A stretch of DNA of 64,000 nucleotides from Coniochaeta sp. PMI_546 (taxonomy: Eukaryota > Ascomycota > Sordariomycetes > Coniochaetales > Coniochaetaceae): NCBI GenBank assembly GCA_021432605.1, contig MU271148.1:1867362-1931361 (forward strand), written 5' to 3'. The translations under genes and the position numbers were made by a program. Each line of letters begins with the position of its first letter. The stretch's first letter is position 1. The notes under the pieces are model-generated. The model was given only the letters and a program-made list of their open reading frames with translations. It searched no databases and was not told the origin of the DNA. Shown here one piece after another: positions 61,001 through 64,000 of this stretch.

Positions 61001-62452
61001 CGACCAGTCCCGGACCTCCTGGCTGTTGAAAACGACAATCCTCCGATCCTCGTCCTTCATCCACAGGTCTTCGTCCTCGGGCTTCTTGATCTTCTTTCGA
61101 GCTGCCCGCTTTCTCTCGCGCGTCATACAGCCACTGCAAATATGGACTTCGGCACCGTCTTGACCCTCGTTCTCCTCTTCCTGAGAACCTGGCTCTGGCA
61201 GAGGGTCGAGTTTCATGGACATGGCGCTCGCACGCGCCCGCTGCAAGGCCTTCTTCCTTAGCATGTCGTCTTGCATAGCGCTAGTGCAGACGAGGGCGGT
61301 ATGAAGCTCCAGCATATCAGGGCTCCGTGCCGGGGTTGGTCTAGCCAGCAGCTTAGGCTTGCTTATTGTGTGAGTGGGCAGATGAAGACGCCTGACGCCT
61401 GCTGGTAGTGGGTAGAGTATCAGCTTGATTCGGATCTGTGTCTCGACGCGCGACTTCGCCGCACCGCCATCGACCTTGAGGTGGTATGTCCCGGGACTTG
61501 ATAGCTGGTGCTGTGGGAAATTGAAGGCCGCTAAGCCTTGCATGTCGGGTTGCATGTGGAAGGCCATGCCGTTCATGCCGTTTTGCGGCATTGAGCCAGG
61601 ATTGAGATTGAAGTTTGGAAGCCATGTTGGATGTCCATTCTGTCCAGCAGCGGCAGAGAAGCCAAAATCCACATTCGTATTTGGTGACGGCGAGCTGAAA
61701 GCCTTTGACTGGGGCAGATTATGGTGAGCGTTGTTCATGCTAGGTATTCCGGATAAATCTTTCCACGGAGACGTCTCTCTTGAGCCGTTCGTCTTCAAGT
61801 CGTTCATTGATCTCGTCAGCGAGTATTCCTTTGAATAGGCTTTCATATGGCCACGTGCCTCGTTTGGAGGGCACGGAGAAGAGAGCTTGGGGCTATGTCC
61901 GTTGGGCGACAGACTTGCCTCAGGCGTGAACCTGCTCGTCTCCATGTCGAAAGGACCCGGACTATTCGACGCACTGGCGGGATCTCGGATGTGGTTGGAG
62001 GCCGGGGCGCCAAACTGGAAGGGATTGTCGATCGAGGAGGGATTGATTGTGCCGTCTCCTTGTTCAGCAGCCGTTTCCTCTTCGTCGTCATCATTGATGA
62101 AATCGGACATCTTCCATGCTTCCTTCTGATCAAGGCCATCGCTCATCGTAACGTCGCCTGTTGTGAAGGTAGATTTGGCCGAGAAGGATCTGCCTGTCCG
62201 CTTTGAAGAGGAGGATGATGAGGCAGACAACGAGTCGCGAGACTCTGGCAAAGACTGAGGGCTCACGAAATCGTTCGGCACGGAGAGAGGCGCAAATGTG
62301 GGAGTAGGGTAGGGGGCTTTGGCCGCCGAGGTCTTGGTCGTGTCAAGAAATGTAAGGGTTTCCGAGTCGTCGCCGAAGTCAATCATCGGCAGTGGACTCC
62401 CCTCATCCGATTCCAGCATATACTCGCCACTCAAGATGGCGTCGGGGGCCAT
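58081..62452 (-). CDS. MGA2: Membrane-tethered transcription factor Mga2/Spt23 (IPT/TIG + ankyrin + C-terminal TM)
   Basis: In yeast this ER-anchored factor senses membrane lipid packing, is ubiquitinated by Rsp5, clipped by the proteasome and released by Cdc48 to activate the OLE1 desaturase gene. Two exons, 62452-58298 and 58236-58081, give 1436 aa. The N-terminus (YMLESDEGSPLPMIDF) is acidic and could be activating. A conserved fungal region follows (about 330-560, with a Cys-containing SGCMTRERKRAARKKIKKPEDED segment in which CxxC is not obvious). The IPT/TIG domain is at about 800-885 (IIPAEGPKSGGIEVTILGSGF), and two ankyrin repeats are at about 985-1055 (TMLHLACSLGLHRFV, GYTPLHMAALNDHPEIVRRL). 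A tandem EESPEYSG acidic repeat comes next. The membrane span (about 1378-1406, NLFFVW|IPLLLIVLCAML) is split by the only intron, 61 bp with a GTAAGT donor. This is a strong match to the family. Confidence 0.94.
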
Positions 62453-64000
62453 GTCGACGACTGCGTTTGAGCGTATGCCACCGACTCAACAGATTCTTTG
62501 AAGTTTTCGCTCGTGTAGCTCACAATGGTCGTGTCCTCGGTGTCTGACCGAATTGGAAGCAGCGTAGGGGTCCGCAGATTAGACCGACATGGTCGATTCA
62601 GCAGGCAAGAGATAGTCCGCAGAGGCAAGAGCACGATGTTGCTGGACAGACAAGAATGGAGGATGGGTCCAGGTTACAACGGACAGCAAGGATTTGGACC
62701 CTTATCGACGCCTAGGGGGGAGCCAGTTATTTTCGGCGAAGGCGGTGACGTTGGAGCACGAGCGACCGGCCGAGTCGAAATTCGCAACTCGAGACGAGTG
62801 TAGTGCTATCGCAGAGATTATACCACGATGCTCTGCGCGGTGCGGATGTGCTCCAGTACGGGGTGGGTAGATAGGTGTCGAAGATCGTATAGAGGTCTAG
62901 TCGTGCGCGTAATGTGAAGCCGAGACAGATTTATGGAGTTATGGAGCCCAGGGATGGTTTGGCAAACCAGAGTTGAACGACAGAAAGTTCGCGGAGACTT
63001 GGTGCGTTTATCCGCGGAGGCGGGGCAAGGGGGGGGGGGGGAAGAGTGGAAGATGGGTGCCACTCCTTCCACGCTAACTGGCTGTGGCGCAGGCTGTCTT
63101 GAGCAAGGCAGGTGCCAGCCAGAGAGCAAGCAAACTGCTTGCGTCAGTCCTCGCGATAGGTAACCTGGAAGGTACCCACTACCGCCAGTACTGTAAGGTA
63201 ATATACACTACCTACCTCACGCCGGGGCTGGGTGTGACGTGAAACGGCGATGGTAACCATGAAGTGGGCGAGAGAGGCACGATCAATCAATTATAATAGA
63301 AACAGCTGCCTTCCTTCTATTTCAACTTTGTGTCTCTCACGCCCAATTAGGCAACCTTGTCGCGTTGGAAGGGAGACGTTTTGAAATCACATCTCTACTG
63401 CATATCATTTTGTGTCTCAAAAGCATTTCGATGATTTTCATGACATATCGTGGCTTGAAGCCGGGGTTCAGTCCGGTGTCGTACAGCGACCGCGATGGCG
63501 AAAATGGCGAAAATGACGAGATAGTAGTACTCCAGGCCCAATCACCAGAGATGCCTGCTTTGAATCCAATTTCCAACTCTCATCCAGCATCATCACAAAT
63601 ATAAATAACGGCGAATAATGCGAGTTCTGTCCCCGTCAAGGCGTAAAGTAAATTCCTCGCTTGTTCAGACCATCACTCAATCCGTACGGCTACATACGTG
63701 AAGCTGCATCCGTGTGGCAGCCTCATTCGCCCGAGCACCATCCTATTCGACCCTATCTGTTAATCTATCTGCAGGCACTCGCGTCCTGCATATGCCCGAT
63801 CCCAGGTTGTTCCCACTCGCCTGTGCCGTTACGATATCAACGAGCCATCAACCTGGAAGTCGCTTGATCTTTCGCTAGCCAAGAGGCTTGAATGCCTCAC
63901 TAGCCACACCACCATAATAAACTCGGCAGGGTCCGGAGCCGGAGTCGGAGTGGGAGGAGGGGGGAAGGTCTTTCTTGGACTCCGTTCATTCTCTTGCGGC
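62453..64000. other. MGA2 upstream region and window end
   Basis: This is the presumed MGA2 promoter and leader. It includes a G13 homopolymer at about 63029-63041 (a C-run on the MGA2 strand). No gene is supported in the last 1.5 kb. Confidence 0.45.
63029..63041. repeat. Poly(G) run
   Basis: A homopolymer of about 13 G lies about 580 bp upstream of the MGA2 start codon. Runs like this are unstable and are also prone to sequencing-length error. Confidence 0.85.

Overview
This window is nuclear DNA of a filamentous ascomycete (Pezizomycotina, most likely Sordariomycetes). The evidence is short 45-130 bp GT-AG introns, often with CTAAC-type branch sites. The gene content is also typical: a velvet regulator (VeA), a PREG/PHO80-type cyclin, a Gel-type GPI-anchored glucanosyltransferase, a retinal-less opsin-like protein of the Yro2/ORP type and a single-chain NADH glutamate synthase. 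I could model sixteen protein genes, ten of them with high confidence. I see no rRNA, convincing tRNA, CRISPR, virus-like element or intact transposon.

Layout. 2.1-3.6 kb (+): GH72 beta-1,3-glucanosyltransferase. 4.7-6.2 kb (-): RGS-domain membrane protein. 9.5-10.6 kb (-): tentative cysteine-rich membrane protein. 11.1-13.5 kb (-): VTC2/3-type vacuolar polyphosphate subunit. 14.9-21.6 kb (-): glutamate synthase in seven exons. After a gene-poor 5.9 kb comes a compact block from 27.4 to 34.5 kb: APC15 (+), then BET1, CHZ1, EMC10 and the PREG-like cyclin (all -). A gap leads to the ARM-repeat protein VID28/GID5 (+, 38.5-41.7 kb), another gap to the opsin-like gene (+, 45.0-46.0 kb), and a 6 kb gap to veA (+, 52.0-53.9 kb). 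The window ends with a disordered fungal protein (+, 55.1-57.0 kb) and the membrane-tethered transcription factor MGA2/SPT23 (-, 58.1-62.5 kb).

These are mostly independent housekeeping and regulatory genes, not one pathway cluster. The clearest functional links are phosphate (VTC2/3 polyphosphate synthesis and the PREG/PHO80 cyclin, both with CACGTG motifs upstream), the early secretory pathway/ER (BET1, EMC10, MGA2) and nitrogen (glutamate synthase with a GATA-motif cluster about 0.8 kb upstream).

I did not find a convincing undescribed multi-gene system. The most interesting signals are gene-structural. In EMC10 and in MGA2 a single short intron sits just before the membrane anchor, and retaining it would stop translation within a few codons, giving an anchor-free protein. 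Other points are the 10-bp micro-exon in CHZ1, an opsin fold lacking the retinal lysine, a possible uORF ahead of veA, and the unassigned cysteine-rich gene.
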